Source of the DNA: Candidatus Kaiserbacteria bacterium
GTDB lineage: Bacteria > Patescibacteriota > Minisyncoccia > Phycocordibacterales > UBA918
NCBI GenBank assembly: GCA_020428895.1
Contig: JAGQLZ010000061.1
Span: 1-21,925 of the forward strand
Reading direction: 5' to 3'
DNA length: 21,925 nt
The notes under the pieces were generated by a model that was given only the letters and a program-made list of their open reading frames with translations, had not been told where the DNA came from and did no database searches. Position numbers and translations under genes: made by a program. How positions within the stretch are numbered: the stretch's first letter is position 1; each line of letters begins with the position of its first letter. This document shows, piece by piece, positions 7,401 through 14,359 of the stretch.

Positions 7401-7745
7401 GTTAATTAAAGAGAAATAGTCAGAAAATAGCACTTAAAATAAATAGTGAAATAAATTTACACTTCGTACGTCTTAATAATTAGCGAGTGTGATTATCAGA
7501 TGGTCCGTCGCTACAAGTCCTTTAAGGTTTCCACGAGACTTATTTAAGTCTTCGTCTAAAATATATTTGACTTATTTTGGGTTGCTAATACATCTGTCGG
7601 GGTGGTCCTGACTCAGTATTGAGTTGGCTGTCAGCCTCAAATTAAAATTGGCAACAAAAATCTATTATTGCTAAGCAAGAAATTGCGTTATGCATATTCA
7701 ATTTTCAAAAGCCCTATGGCTATTAGCCATAGGGCTTTTGTGTAT
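7401..7745 (+). ncRNA. Candidate structured non-coding RNA, family unknown
   Basis: This stretch has no credible ORF but is dense in local structure: CAGATG (7498-7503) pairs with CATCTG (7591-7596); AGACTT/AAGTCT hairpin near 7537-7551; an 8-bp hairpin around ACTCA/TGAGT near 7607-7628; GGCT/AGCC near 7626-7636; GTTGC (7581) with GCAAC (7651); and a GCAA-GAAA-TTGC tetraloop (7675-7686). It ends in a strong terminator at 7707-7739. GACTTATTT occurs twice (7537 and 7569), giving alternative pairings. The end points are uncertain. 6S RNA was considered from size and the long internal helix, but no conserved 6S core was identified. Confidence 0.4.
7707..7739 (+). terminator. Intrinsic terminator of the candidate ncRNA
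   Basis: AAAAGCCCTATGGC, loop TATTA, GCCATAGGGCTTTT: a perfect 14-bp stem with flanking A and T runs. It works in either direction. No protein gene ends just upstream, which argues that an RNA is made there. Confidence 0.9.
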
Positions 7746-7811
7746 AAGTTTGATACTAAGAATGTGTGGTTTTTATTAATTTTAAGGTTTTTACTAATAA
7801 GTAGTTCGATG

Positions 7812-7853
7812 ATTAAAAAAGAAAAATGCCTTCCACAGCCTTTTCTTTTTAAT
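7812..7853 (+). terminator. Weak A/T-rich hairpin before the unknown 134-residue protein
   Basis: ATTAAAAAAGAAAA pairs with TTTTCTTTTTAAT around a 15-base loop and is followed by a T run. The stem is almost all A-T, so it may be a poor terminator or chance. The rest of 7740-7895 is AT-rich with nothing else recognised. Confidence 0.3.
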
Positions 7854-7895
7854 TTTTTTGAGGTATTTTTTGTCTAGGAAAAAGAAGGGTAAGAG

Positions 7896-8300
7896 ATGAC
7901 GGTTGATACTTTAGTGAAAGAACTAAGGAAATCAGGTGCTCCTAAGAAGTTCTTTGTCTTGTCTAGGGTCATAGTTTTTGATTCAGATAATAAAGTCACA
8001 GAAGTGAGGGATGTAGTTTGTGGTGGAGTTGGAAAGGGACTCTCTCTTCGGTTTAGGCCTTGGAAAAAAGAAGCAAAAAATCTTGAAAAAATACTCAAGG
8101 CTATGGATCTTGATCTTGACGATTCCGACCAGAAAATTTTTGTAGAGCGAAATGTCGTTGTAAGTGTTCAAATGGTTAGGAAAAAGAAAGCAAGCTATGT
8201 AATCATAAGTGCACTCTACTCAGAGGCTGGTTTAAAAAAAACTAAAGCAGTAGAGTTGTGTGATTTTGTTAAAAGTTATGTTATTCAAAACGAAATCTAA
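7896..8300 (+). CDS. Conserved-looking hypothetical protein, 134 residues
   Basis: Not recognised. A soluble, basic protein (begins MTVDTLVKELRKSGAPKKFF) with a lysine-rich centre (RPWKKEAKNLEKILKAM), an acidic turn (DLDLDDSDQ), and no membrane segment or signal peptide. It is one of few genes here with a plausible Shine-Dalgarno sequence: AAGGG (7885-7889) six bases before the ATG. It stands alone as a transcription unit, closed by a strong terminator ten bases after the stop. A DNA- or RNA-binding role would be a guess. Confidence 0.75.
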   Translation: MTVDTLVKELRKSGAPKKFFVLSRVIVFDSDNKVTEVRDVVCGGVGKGLSLRFRPWKKEAKNLEKILKAMDLDLDDSDQKIFVERNVVVSVQMVRKKKASYVIISALYSEAGLKKTKAVELCDFVKSYVIQNEI

Positions 8301-8310
8301 TCAAAACTAA

Positions 8311-8340
8311 GTGCCGAGTACTATTGCTCGGCACTTTTTA
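8311..8340 (+). terminator. Intrinsic terminator
   Basis: GTGCCGAG, loop TACTATTG, CTCGGCAC, then TTTTTATTTT. A perfect 8-bp GC-rich stem followed by a T run. Confidence 0.9.
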
Positions 8341-8367
8341 TTTTGATTATTTTTTGGTTTTTTAAGG

Positions 8368-8373
8368 TATGAT
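8368..8373 (+). promoter_or_regulatory. -10 element of the LRR gene
   Basis: TATGAT ends 6 bases before ATG 8380, so the expected transcription start coincides with the start codon. Confidence 0.5.
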
Positions 8374-8379
8374 AAAAGT

Positions 8380-8913
8380 ATGCAAATATTTGGAATAATC
8401 TCGTTGCTTATTACTGTAGTTATTGGCGTTTTGTGGATGACTAATACAGTAAAGGTGCCGAGCGATAGCGAGGCACCGGAAAATATATTATATGGTGAAG
8501 CAATTAATAAAGCAGAACAAGCAGCTGATTTAATGAGTGATCAGTCAGTTTCAGATTCTGATAAAAAAGTTTTTGTTTACGAGGGCATTAGTGTGCCGAC
8601 TAATATTAAGACTCTTGATTTATCAAATAAGAATCTTAAAGGTTCACTCAAAGCAGAAGTTCGTCACTTAACTAGTGTTACCGAATTAAATATTAGTAAT
8701 AATAACTTTACCGGTTTACCAGCTGAAGTTGGTCAGTTATCTGAATTAAAAGTATTAAATATTTCAAACAATCCTTTGACTGGATTACCTCATGAGTTAG
8801 GTAATCTTAAAAATCTAAAAACTTTAGATTTACGGGGAACTCAATATTCTGAATTTGATTTAGAAATTATTAAAACCAGTTTGTCACCAAAAACCACTAT
8901 TTTGGTAGATTAA
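8380..8913 (+). CDS. Membrane-anchored leucine-rich-repeat protein
   Basis: 177 residues. An N-terminal hydrophobic segment (about 4-22, IFGIISLLITVVIGVLWM) acts as a signal anchor, followed by a spacer and about four leucine-rich repeats (from about residue 75: IKTLDLSNKNL, VTELNISNNNFTGLP, LKVLNISNNPLTGLP, LKTLDLRGTQ). Such repeats mediate protein binding; placement outside the membrane suggests a cell-surface or host-contact role, which is inference. The spacer coding region contains an inverted repeat (GGTGCC 8454-8459 / GGCACC 8472-8477) around GAGCGATAGCGAG, similar to short motifs elsewhere in the window. The gene is probably leaderless. The next small gene starts six bases after the stop. 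Confidence 0.88.
   Translation: MQIFGIISLLITVVIGVLWMTNTVKVPSDSEAPENILYGEAINKAEQAADLMSDQSVSDSDKKVFVYEGISVPTNIKTLDLSNKNLKGSLKAEVRHLTSVTELNISNNNFTGLPAEVGQLSELKVLNISNNPLTGLPHELGNLKNLKTLDLRGTQYSEFDLEIIKTSLSPKTTILVD
8454..8477 (+). repeat. Short palindromic GAGCGATAGCGAG element inside the LRR gene
   Basis: GGTGCC and GGCACC flank GAGCGATAGCGA in frame (protein VPSDSEAP). It resembles GCGAGCG-type motifs at 2348-2395, 15124-15145 and 15168-15185. Confidence 0.4.
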
Positions 8914-8918
8914 ATATT

Positions 8919-9107
8919 ATGAAAAAGATTAAATGTTATGACTGCGATTTGCAGTTTGAGTCTGAGACTCGTGAAGATGTTTTGAATCAACTTTATGCGC
9001 ATTACATGAAAGATCATAATGAGATCATCACTGGTGTTTCTGAAGAAGAGAAGAAAATTTGGATGGATAAGTTTGAAAAAGATTGGAGTGAAGCAGAAGA
9101 CGTGTAG
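8919..9107 (+). CDS. Small DUF1059-like putative metal-binding protein
   Basis: 62 residues beginning MKKIKCYDCDLQFESET. A CxxC pair (Cys6, Cys9) and a later HxxxxxH-like pair (AHYMKDHNE) could bind one zinc ion. The pattern of a short C/C/H/H protein with an acidic C-terminus resembles DUF1059, a family of small proteins of unknown function. It follows the LRR gene by six bases and precedes the zinc-ribbon gene, so the three may be co-transcribed. No Shine-Dalgarno sequence is visible. Confidence 0.75.
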   Translation: MKKIKCYDCDLQFESETREDVLNQLYAHYMKDHNEIITGVSEEEKKIWMDKFEKDWSEAEDV

Positions 9108-9118
9108 AATGTAGTTAT

Positions 9119-9358
9119 ATGGAAAAGAAAAATTGTGATATGTGCATGATGCCTTTCTCACAAGATAAAGGAGTGCGCGACACAGAAAATTATTGTAGTT
9201 ACTGTCACCACAATGGTGAATTTTTGTACAAAGGAAATGATGTTAAGGAGTTTAAAAAAATTACTTACCAAAAAATGATTGCCGAGGGCATGAATAAATG
9301 GCAAGCTAAATTCTTTACTTGGATGATTGGTTTTGCACCACATTGGAAGAAAAAATAG
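9119..9358 (+). CDS. Putative zinc-ribbon protein
   Basis: 79 residues. Four cysteines in two pairs, CDMCMMPFSQDKG and YCSYCHHNGEF, match the 'putative zinc ribbon' family (PF12674-like), which has the CxxCGMP...YCSYCYQNGEF pattern. The C-terminal half is basic with conserved-looking helices (YQKMIAEGMNKWQAKFF). Its function is unknown. TAGAAT (9105-9110), eight bases upstream and overlapping the previous stop codon, might be its own -10 box. The following AlkC-like gene starts two bases after its stop, suggesting co-transcription. Confidence 0.82.
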   Translation: MEKKNCDMCMMPFSQDKGVRDTENYCSYCHHNGEFLYKGNDVKEFKKITYQKMIAEGMNKWQAKFFTWMIGFAPHWKKK

Positions 9359-9360
9359 AC

Positions 9361-10494
9361 ATGTCAGCAGAGGAAAAATTTTTACTCAAAAATTATTTGT
9401 TTAATAAAGAAAAAGTGGCCAAAATTTCGTCAGAAATTTTGGCTGTTTGGCCTGAATTTGAAAGTAGTAAATTTAAAAAAAAGGTTGTAACTAAATTTCC
9501 AAAATTAGAGCTAATGGAACGAGTGTATTGGATTCGGGATTGTTTGCGTGAATTTTTACCGGATGATTATCAGGAGGCGGTAAAGATTCTTTTAGAATCT
9601 TTACCGCCTCCGTGTGATCCAACTTTGTCAGACGATGATTTTGGTGATTTTATTTATGCCCCTTATGGATATTTTGTAGCTGAATATGGTTGTCAGAAAA
9701 AAGATTTAACTTTCTCTCTTATTGCATTAAGGCAATTAACTACTCGATTTTCTATGGAGGGACCGATTAGATTTTTTATTAATGAATTTCCCAGAGAAAC
9801 AATTGATGCTCTTAAAAAATGGAGTAGGGATTCCCATTACCATATACGCCGATTAGCTTCCGAAGGTACTAGACCGAGCTTGCCTTGGGCTAAGAAAATT
9901 GATGTTAATTACGAAGACATGGTGGAAATCTTAAACATTCTTCATTCAGATAAGACTCGATTTGTAACTAGATCAGTGGCAAATCATATTAATGACATTT
10001 CTAAAATTGATCCAAAACTAGTAATTAAAATACTAAAAGTATGGCGTAAGTTAAGAATACAAAATGAAAAAGAACTAGATTTTATAATCAAACATTCACT
10101 CCGAACCTTAGTTAAAGATGGTCATGAAGGCGCTTTAGGTTTATTGGGGTATTCTACAAAAGATATAAAGGTTAAAAACTTTAAAATTAATACTCCGAAA
10201 GTGAAAGTAGGTTCAAGTTTGGAATTTTCCTTTGACGTTATTTCTACTGGAAAAGAAAAGCAAGATCTGATGATAGATTATATTTTGTACTTCAAGAAAG
10301 CTAATGGTGACTTATCTCCAAAAACTCATAAAATTGCCAAGAAAATTATTAATCCAAAGGAAACAGTCACTATAAATAAAAAACATCCCTTAAGAAAAAT
10401 GACCACCAGAAAACTCTATGTAGGTTTGCATAAGCTAGAATTACAAATAAATGGTCATAAGTTTGGTATTAAAGAATTTACATTAATTAAGTAG
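9361..10494 (+). CDS. DNA alkylation repair protein, AlkC-like HEAT-repeat glycosylase
   Basis: 377 residues. AlkC/AlkD proteins remove alkylated bases such as 3-methyladenine using a HEAT-repeat scaffold. The conserved AlkC stretches are present: LPPPCDPTLSDDDFGDFIYAP, then YGYFVAEYG (residues about 80-110), then HIRRLASEGTRPSLPWA (about 162-178). The C-terminal third (from about 275) is beta-rich and matches the Ig-like domain found in longer AlkC proteins. The frame extends upstream to 9319, inside the zinc-ribbon gene; I use ATG 9361 because the homologous region begins there and the genes would otherwise overlap. A perfect 17-bp inverted repeat lies inside the coding sequence (9573-9611). 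Confidence 0.85.
   Translation: MSAEEKFLLKNYLFNKEKVAKISSEILAVWPEFESSKFKKKVVTKFPKLELMERVYWIRDCLREFLPDDYQEAVKILLESLPPPCDPTLSDDDFGDFIYAPYGYFVAEYGCQKKDLTFSLIALRQLTTRFSMEGPIRFFINEFPRETIDALKKWSRDSHYHIRRLASEGTRPSLPWAKKIDVNYEDMVEILNILHSDKTRFVTRSVANHINDISKIDPKLVIKILKVWRKLRIQNEKELDFIIKHSLRTLVKDGHEGALGLLGYSTKDIKVKNFKINTPKVKVGSSLEFSFDVISTGKEKQDLMIDYILYFKKANGDLSPKTHKIAKKIINPKETVTINKKHPLRKMTTRKLYVGLHKLELQINGHKFGIKEFTLIK
9573..9611 (+). repeat. Perfect 17-bp inverted repeat inside the AlkC-like gene
   Basis: Arms 9573-9589 (GGAGGCGGTAAAGATTC) and 9595-9611, loop TTTTA. The arms encode conserved-looking protein (QEAVKILLESLPPP), so it need not be an insertion. Confidence 0.85.
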
Positions 10495-10545
10495 TTAGTT
10501 TAATAATTTTATACAAATAACTAATTTATAAGCCAGTAATTTAGT

Positions 10546-10554
10546 TGTTATAAT
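10546..10554 (+). promoter_or_regulatory. Extended -10 promoter of the membrane protein gene
   Basis: TG-T-TATAAT ends 6 bases before ATG 10561. A leaderless start is expected. Confidence 0.65.
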
Positions 10555-10560
10555 TTACAA

Positions 10561-11037
10561 ATGATTTTAGACCCGATGGTTAATTTTTGGATTTTTGTTC
10601 TTGTTCAATTCACCTTCTTTGTTTTGGTGGCGTTTCATTTAAATAAAGCCGATAAGATAATTAAGTACCTATTGCTTGGTCTAATAATTGGCTTACCGTT
10701 TGGTGTTGCTTTTGATTTATTAATTGGTGAATACGTTGGTGTGTTTAGTTATTATTTAGGATTTACCAAAGATTTTGTAATCATCAACGCTGTATTATCT
10801 TACGGTTTACTGATATCTACAGTAGCGTTGATTAAGAATCTTAAGATTATCTCTCTTTATCTCTGGTCAGTTTTAATAGCTTGTGTGTATGAATTAATAA
10901 ATTATTTAAGTCCAGTTTGGGAATGGACTTTTGGGGGATTTTTATATGAATTAGTGGTGGTGATAGGAGCTGCTTACTTTGGTTTGATGTTGCTCATGAT
11001 TTTGGTGATTAAAGCAGTTGGTTTTAAAAATAAATAA
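10561..11037 (+). CDS. Polytopic membrane protein of unknown function
   Basis: 158 residues, almost entirely hydrophobic, with about five membrane segments (roughly 8-26, 33-52, 70-90, 95-118, 128-150). Charged residues are few: a KADK turn, and D and E in the region around DLLIGEYVGVFSYYLGF. No family is recognised. Monocistronic by appearance: it has its own extended -10, and the next gene has another. Confidence 0.75.
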   Translation: MILDPMVNFWIFVLVQFTFFVLVAFHLNKADKIIKYLLLGLIIGLPFGVAFDLLIGEYVGVFSYYLGFTKDFVIINAVLSYGLLISTVALIKNLKIISLYLWSVLIACVYELINYLSPVWEWTFGGFLYELVVVIGAAYFGLMLLMILVIKAVGFKNK

Positions 11038-11054
11038 TACAAACTTAAACTTAC

Positions 11055-11063
11055 TGGTATACT
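11055..11063 (+). promoter_or_regulatory. Extended -10 promoter
   Basis: TG-G-TATACT, eight bases before ATG 11072; near-leaderless transcript expected. Confidence 0.55.
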
Positions 11064-11071
11064 AAAATTAT

Positions 11072-11350
11072 ATGGGATTATTTGGACCAGACTACCCAAA
11101 ACGGGTAACAAAAGAAGAGTTTGAAAAAATTAGAATTAATTTGTACGGTAAATTAGACGACAAGGAACGCGATGAGTTTTTGATGTTATTTAGAGCTGAT
11201 TTAAACGAAGAGGGTATTGAATCAGGAATCTCTCAAGCAGAATTTGATAAATCAATGAATTGGTTGAAAAGCAATCGTTCAAAACACGCTTTTGAGGACA
11301 GCGACTTAGTAATGATAGAAAAATATTTTGCTGAACATTTAAGAGACTAA
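11072..11350 (+). CDS. Small acidic hypothetical protein, 92 residues
   Basis: Not recognised. Soluble, charged and helical by appearance (begins MGLFGPDYPKRVTKEEFEKI; contains a DEFLMLFRADLNEEGIESGISQAE-type stretch with acidic residues). There is no membrane segment or cysteine pattern. Its stop codon overlaps the start codon of the GIY-YIG gene (TAATG), so the two are almost certainly translated from one message. Confidence 0.75.
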   Translation: MGLFGPDYPKRVTKEEFEKIRINLYGKLDDKERDEFLMLFRADLNEEGIESGISQAEFDKSMNWLKSNRSKHAFEDSDLVMIEKYFAEHLRD

Positions 11351-11595
11351 TGAAGTACTGCGTTTATATGTTGGAGTGCAAAGATGGCACTTTTTATACG
11401 GGTATCACTACAGACGTTAGTCGCCGTTTGGCTGAACATAATGGTCAGTTTGGAAAAGGTGCTAAATATACAGCCGGTAGACGGCCAGTTAAACTGGTGT
11501 ACACAAAAAACTGTAAAGGTCGTTCAGAAGCTCTCAAGGAAGAGTATTTGATTAAGCAGTTAAGTAGAGAGGATAAAGTTAAATTAAGACAATAA
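11350..11595 (+). CDS. GIY-YIG endonuclease domain protein (UPF0213/YhbQ type)
   Basis: 81 residues covering one GIY-YIG domain. Motifs are VYMLECKDGTFYTGITTD (the 'GIY' and 'YIG' positions appear as VYM and YTG), the catalytic R/H region RRLAEHN, GAKYTAGRRPVKLVY and the glutamate in SEALKEEYLIKQL. This is the compact UPF0213 (YhbQ/YazA) layout, related to the SLX1 nuclease domain; the substrates are not well defined. The start overlaps the stop of the upstream 92-residue gene (TAATG). Confidence 0.93.
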   Translation: MKYCVYMLECKDGTFYTGITTDVSRRLAEHNGQFGKGAKYTAGRRPVKLVYTKNCKGRSEALKEEYLIKQLSREDKVKLRQ

Positions 11596-11598
11596 TTT

Positions 11599-11607
11599 TG
11601 CTATAAT
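11599..11607 (+). promoter_or_regulatory. Extended -10 promoter of the DUF2157 gene
   Basis: TG-C-TATAAT ends 6 bases before ATG 11614; leaderless start expected. Confidence 0.65.
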
Positions 11608-11613
11608 GGCAAG

Positions 11614-12684
11614 ATGAGAAAAAACGATGTGACCAAGCTAATCAACGCTTGGCAAGAAAGAAATATCATTTCTGTAGAGCAAGCAGATATTATGCGTAAT
11701 GATGTGAATGATGAGGTTTCGCATCGTTCAGGAAATCTGTTTACTACTATGGTTATGTATATTGGGGCTACTGCTTTATCGTTAGGTGTTCTTTTATTTA
11801 TTGCTTCAAATTGGGAACATTTAACCAAAGGCATGAAGGTATTTATGGCCTTAGCCTTACCGATATCATTGTTATCTTTTGCTTATTGGCAGTTATGTAT
11901 TAAGCAGTCTACTAAATTACTAGGCCGAGCCATGAGTATCGTTGGGCTGGCGGCCATTGGTGGGTCATTTGCGATTGTTGGACAGATTTACCACATTGAA
12001 GCAAACATGACCACTTTCTTTGCGTCTTGGACGGCTTTTGCTACGCCGTTTGCGTTTATGTTTCGGAGAGTTGAACATTCAATTGCTTTCTTGGCTTTAG
12101 TTTCAGCAACTTTCTGGTTATGGTTTTTTGAAGTATTTATTAAGTCGGTTGATGGGGCAATTGAAGATTCAACTTTGATTATGATAACCACCGTTACGGG
12201 ATTTTTGTACGCTGGAGTTATGTATTTAGGAGGTGCTTATTTTCGTAACCAGATAGGTATGGAGGAATTTTTCCGAGTATTTAGGTTACTTTCGGCGGTT
12301 GTAGTACTAGCTATTGCATTTGTGATGACTTTTGATGAATATGCCAAAGTACTAATGGATAGTGGATATTATGGTACCGAGTGGATTTTGCCAGCAATTA
12401 TTTTTAACCTCATGTTCATTGGCTTAATGATGTTTGTTATTGTGAAAGCAATTAAACACGAGGAATATCATTTAGCTTTTACCACGATAAGATTATTTGC
12501 TCTGTACTTTCTGGTTAAATATTTCGTCCTCTTTAATAAGATGTTGGACACCAGTGTGTTATTTATTGTTGGCGGGATTCTATTTATTGCCGGTGGAATT
12601 TGGTTGGAGAGAAATAAAGATAGATTACAAGCTTACATGAAGCAGGTTCAGGAATCTTCCCGTAGTTCAATCGATGTAATATGA
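11614..12684 (+). CDS. DUF2157 membrane protein
   Basis: 356 residues. A cytoplasmic N-terminal helix pair (about 1-40, NAWQERNIISVEQADIM) precedes about ten membrane segments starting near residue 47. The stretch MYIGATALSLGVLLFIASNWEHL is the typical DUF2157 opening, with the conserved ASNW motif. The function of the family is unknown. Its stop overlaps the start of the GDYXXLXY gene (ATGA), an arrangement expected for a linked pair; these two families are commonly neighbours. Confidence 0.92.
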   Translation: MRKNDVTKLINAWQERNIISVEQADIMRNDVNDEVSHRSGNLFTTMVMYIGATALSLGVLLFIASNWEHLTKGMKVFMALALPISLLSFAYWQLCIKQSTKLLGRAMSIVGLAAIGGSFAIVGQIYHIEANMTTFFASWTAFATPFAFMFRRVEHSIAFLALVSATFWLWFFEVFIKSVDGAIEDSTLIMITTVTGFLYAGVMYLGGAYFRNQIGMEEFFRVFRLLSAVVVLAIAFVMTFDEYAKVLMDSGYYGTEWILPAIIFNLMFIGLMMFVIVKAIKHEEYHLAFTTIRLFALYFLVKYFVLFNKMLDTSVLFIVGGILFIAGGIWLERNKDRLQAYMKQVQESSRSSIDVI

Positions 12685-13199
12685 AAAATATAATATTTGT
12701 AGTTACTATCTTTACCTTCGTCACCTACACGTTATTTATAGTGTATCAACAGGAAAAAATCCTTGATGAAGGTCAGGTGGTTATTCTAAAAACTGCTCCG
12801 GTTGATCCGCGAGATATGTTTCGAGGGGAGTACGTAATACTGCGCTATGAAATAGAACAGGAAGCTTACGACAATCTTAGTGTATATCAAAAACCACTAG
12901 ACAGAGGAAAGGTTTATGTCTCATTAAATAAAGATTATAGAGGAGTAGCGTACGTAGAAAGAACAATGACTTATGATTATGATTTACGACCAAATAGCTT
13001 GTATATAAAGGGTGAAATTAAGAATGATAGAGTACGATTTGCAGATTTGGAACAATACTATGTAACCGAAGGTTTAGGTTCAAAAATTGAAGAAATACCA
13101 GCCGGAAAACTTTTTGTTGAAATACGCATTAAAGACGGTAATGCCAGAGTAGTTCGTTTGTTAGATGATAATTTAGAGCCTATTGAGCTTAGTCTTTAG
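12681..13199 (+). CDS. GDYXXLXY domain protein
   Basis: 172 residues. An N-terminal hydrophobic segment (about 3-21) anchors a domain outside the membrane. The family signature appears as RGEYVILRYEI (from Gly49), preceded by VDPRDMF, which is the characteristic 'P(V/R)DPRD-x-x-RG(D/E)Y' context. A second half contains GKVYVSLNKD and ends with a VEIRIKDGNARVV-like strand. The function is unknown. It is translationally coupled to the DUF2157 gene by a 4-base overlap, and likely forms a complex with it (inference). Confidence 0.9.
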   Translation: MKNIIFVVTIFTFVTYTLFIVYQQEKILDEGQVVILKTAPVDPRDMFRGEYVILRYEIEQEAYDNLSVYQKPLDRGKVYVSLNKDYRGVAYVERTMTYDYDLRPNSLYIKGEIKNDRVRFADLEQYYVTEGLGSKIEEIPAGKLFVEIRIKDGNARVVRLLDDNLEPIELSL

Positions 13200-13298
13200 T
13201 GAGAAAAACCACAATTTTTTATTCGTGACTAGGGTAGTTTTCATAATGGTGTCATGTTAGTGTATGTGTAACTTTTAGAACAAATCAATTAATTATTT

Positions 13299-14273
13299 AT
13301 GGAAGATAAGAAACCAAAAGATATTACTGAAAGAGTAGATTCTCCGGAGGTAACTGAGGCTGATAAAGTGAGTGAAACTTCAACGGGAGACGTACTTGAA
13401 ACAGCCAGTGAAGAATCGGCTGTTAAAGTTGAAGATGTAGTAGCAGAAGTTAGTGATAATTCTACCGATACGCCAGCAAAACCAATCGAAACAGATACTC
13501 CGTCAGAACCAGTTGCTGAATCCGCTAATGAAGTTACTGAAGCAAAGGAGGAAACAGAAGGTTCCAATTCGACAACTAAGACTAATTACCTACTGGCCTT
13601 TTTTGCGATTGCGATTATCCTAGCTTTGTTGTGGATGGGCTTAGAAAAACAAAATAGAGTATCAACCAACGTTTTTGAAGGAGTATTTTCTGCTATTGGT
13701 GGGACACAAGCGGCTGCTGTAGTTAATGGTGTAAAGATTAGTGTTGAAGACTACAATGACAACGTTAGCCAGCTTAAAGAAAACGCTTCATTGCAGGGTC
13801 TTGATGTAACTGACCCAGGTCTTGATACGGAAATCAAAACTCAAGCTCTTACTATTTTAGTTAACACTGAACTACTTCGTCAGGAAGTTTCAGCTAATAA
13901 TATTTCAGTATCAGACGATCAAGTTGAAGCAAAGTTTACTGAATTAATTACACAGATTGGTGGACCAGAAGCTTTAGCTACTCAACTTGAAACTGTTGGT
14001 GTAACAGAAGCGGAGCTTAGAGATGATATTAAGTATGAAATCGGGGTAGGGACACTGCTCGAGCAAAAACTAAAATTTAGTGAAATTTCTGCAACTGAAG
14101 AAGAAATGATTGCTATGTATGAACAATATGGTGGAGAAGAAGCCGGTTTGCCACCTTATGAAGGCGTACGACCACAACTACAGGCTCAGGTATTAGCTCA
14201 AAAACAACAATCATTACTGCAAGAATATATAGATGAATTACGGGCAGGAGCAGAGATTGAGAATCTAATCTAA
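13299..14273 (+). CDS. Membrane-anchored SurA N-terminal-domain protein (chaperone-like)
   Basis: 324 residues in three parts. Residues 1-92 are an acidic, Thr/Ser/Glu/Val-rich low-complexity tail, presumably cytoplasmic. Residues about 97-115 are a membrane segment (NYLLAFFAIAIILALLWMGL). From about 143 comes a SurA/PrsA N-terminal chaperone domain opening with AAAVVNGVKISVEDYN, with helices to the end. No parvulin-type PPIase domain is visible, so it probably binds exported proteins without isomerase activity. Its own promoter must lie in 13200-13298 (a CATAAT is present) but is unclear. A terminator follows the stop by 18 bases. Confidence 0.87.
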   Translation: MEDKKPKDITERVDSPEVTEADKVSETSTGDVLETASEESAVKVEDVVAEVSDNSTDTPAKPIETDTPSEPVAESANEVTEAKEETEGSNSTTKTNYLLAFFAIAIILALLWMGLEKQNRVSTNVFEGVFSAIGGTQAAAVVNGVKISVEDYNDNVSQLKENASLQGLDVTDPGLDTEIKTQALTILVNTELLRQEVSANNISVSDDQVEAKFTELITQIGGPEALATQLETVGVTEAELRDDIKYEIGVGTLLEQKLKFSEISATEEEMIAMYEQYGGEEAGLPPYEGVRPQLQAQVLAQKQQSLLQEYIDELRAGAEIENLI

Positions 14274-14290
14274 ATCAAAAGATATTTTAA

Positions 14291-14324
14291 AATAAAAAAC
14301 CTGATAAAAATCAGGTTTTTTATT
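14291..14324 (+). terminator. Intrinsic terminator
   Basis: AATAAAAAACCTGAT, loop AAAA, ATCAGGTTTTTTATT; a perfect 15-bp stem with A and T runs, usable in both directions. Confidence 0.9.
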
Positions 14325-14337
14325 TTCTATATAGTCC

Positions 14338-14346
14338 TGTTATTAT
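14338..14346 (+). promoter_or_regulatory. Extended -10 promoter of the DUF192 gene
   Basis: TG-T-TATTAT, 13 bases before ATG 14360, giving a leader of roughly six bases without a Shine-Dalgarno sequence. Confidence 0.5.
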
Positions 14347-14359
14347 GCTCATATAACTT

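Noticed and set aside
7590..7745. Possible T-box riboswitch (GGGGTGGTCC followed by a terminator)
   Set aside because: The T-box core needs GGTGGNACC-type sequence and a stem I with specifier loop; neither is present, and no aminoacyl-tRNA synthetase or amino-acid gene follows.
7401..7745. tmRNA
   Set aside because: No tRNA-like 3' half with a GTTCGA loop and no tag frame ending in a typical alanine-rich peptide.
7668..7877. 69-codon plus-strand frame
   Set aside because: It runs through the perfect terminator at 7707-7739 and has no ribosome site; chance frame.
9319..9360. Upstream start for the AlkC-like protein
   Set aside because: It would overlap the zinc-ribbon gene by 40 bases; the added residues look like out-of-frame zinc-ribbon coding.
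13289..13567. 92-codon minus-strand Ser/Val/Thr-rich frame
   Set aside because: It is the reverse-strand shadow of the acidic low-complexity start of the SurA-N gene.
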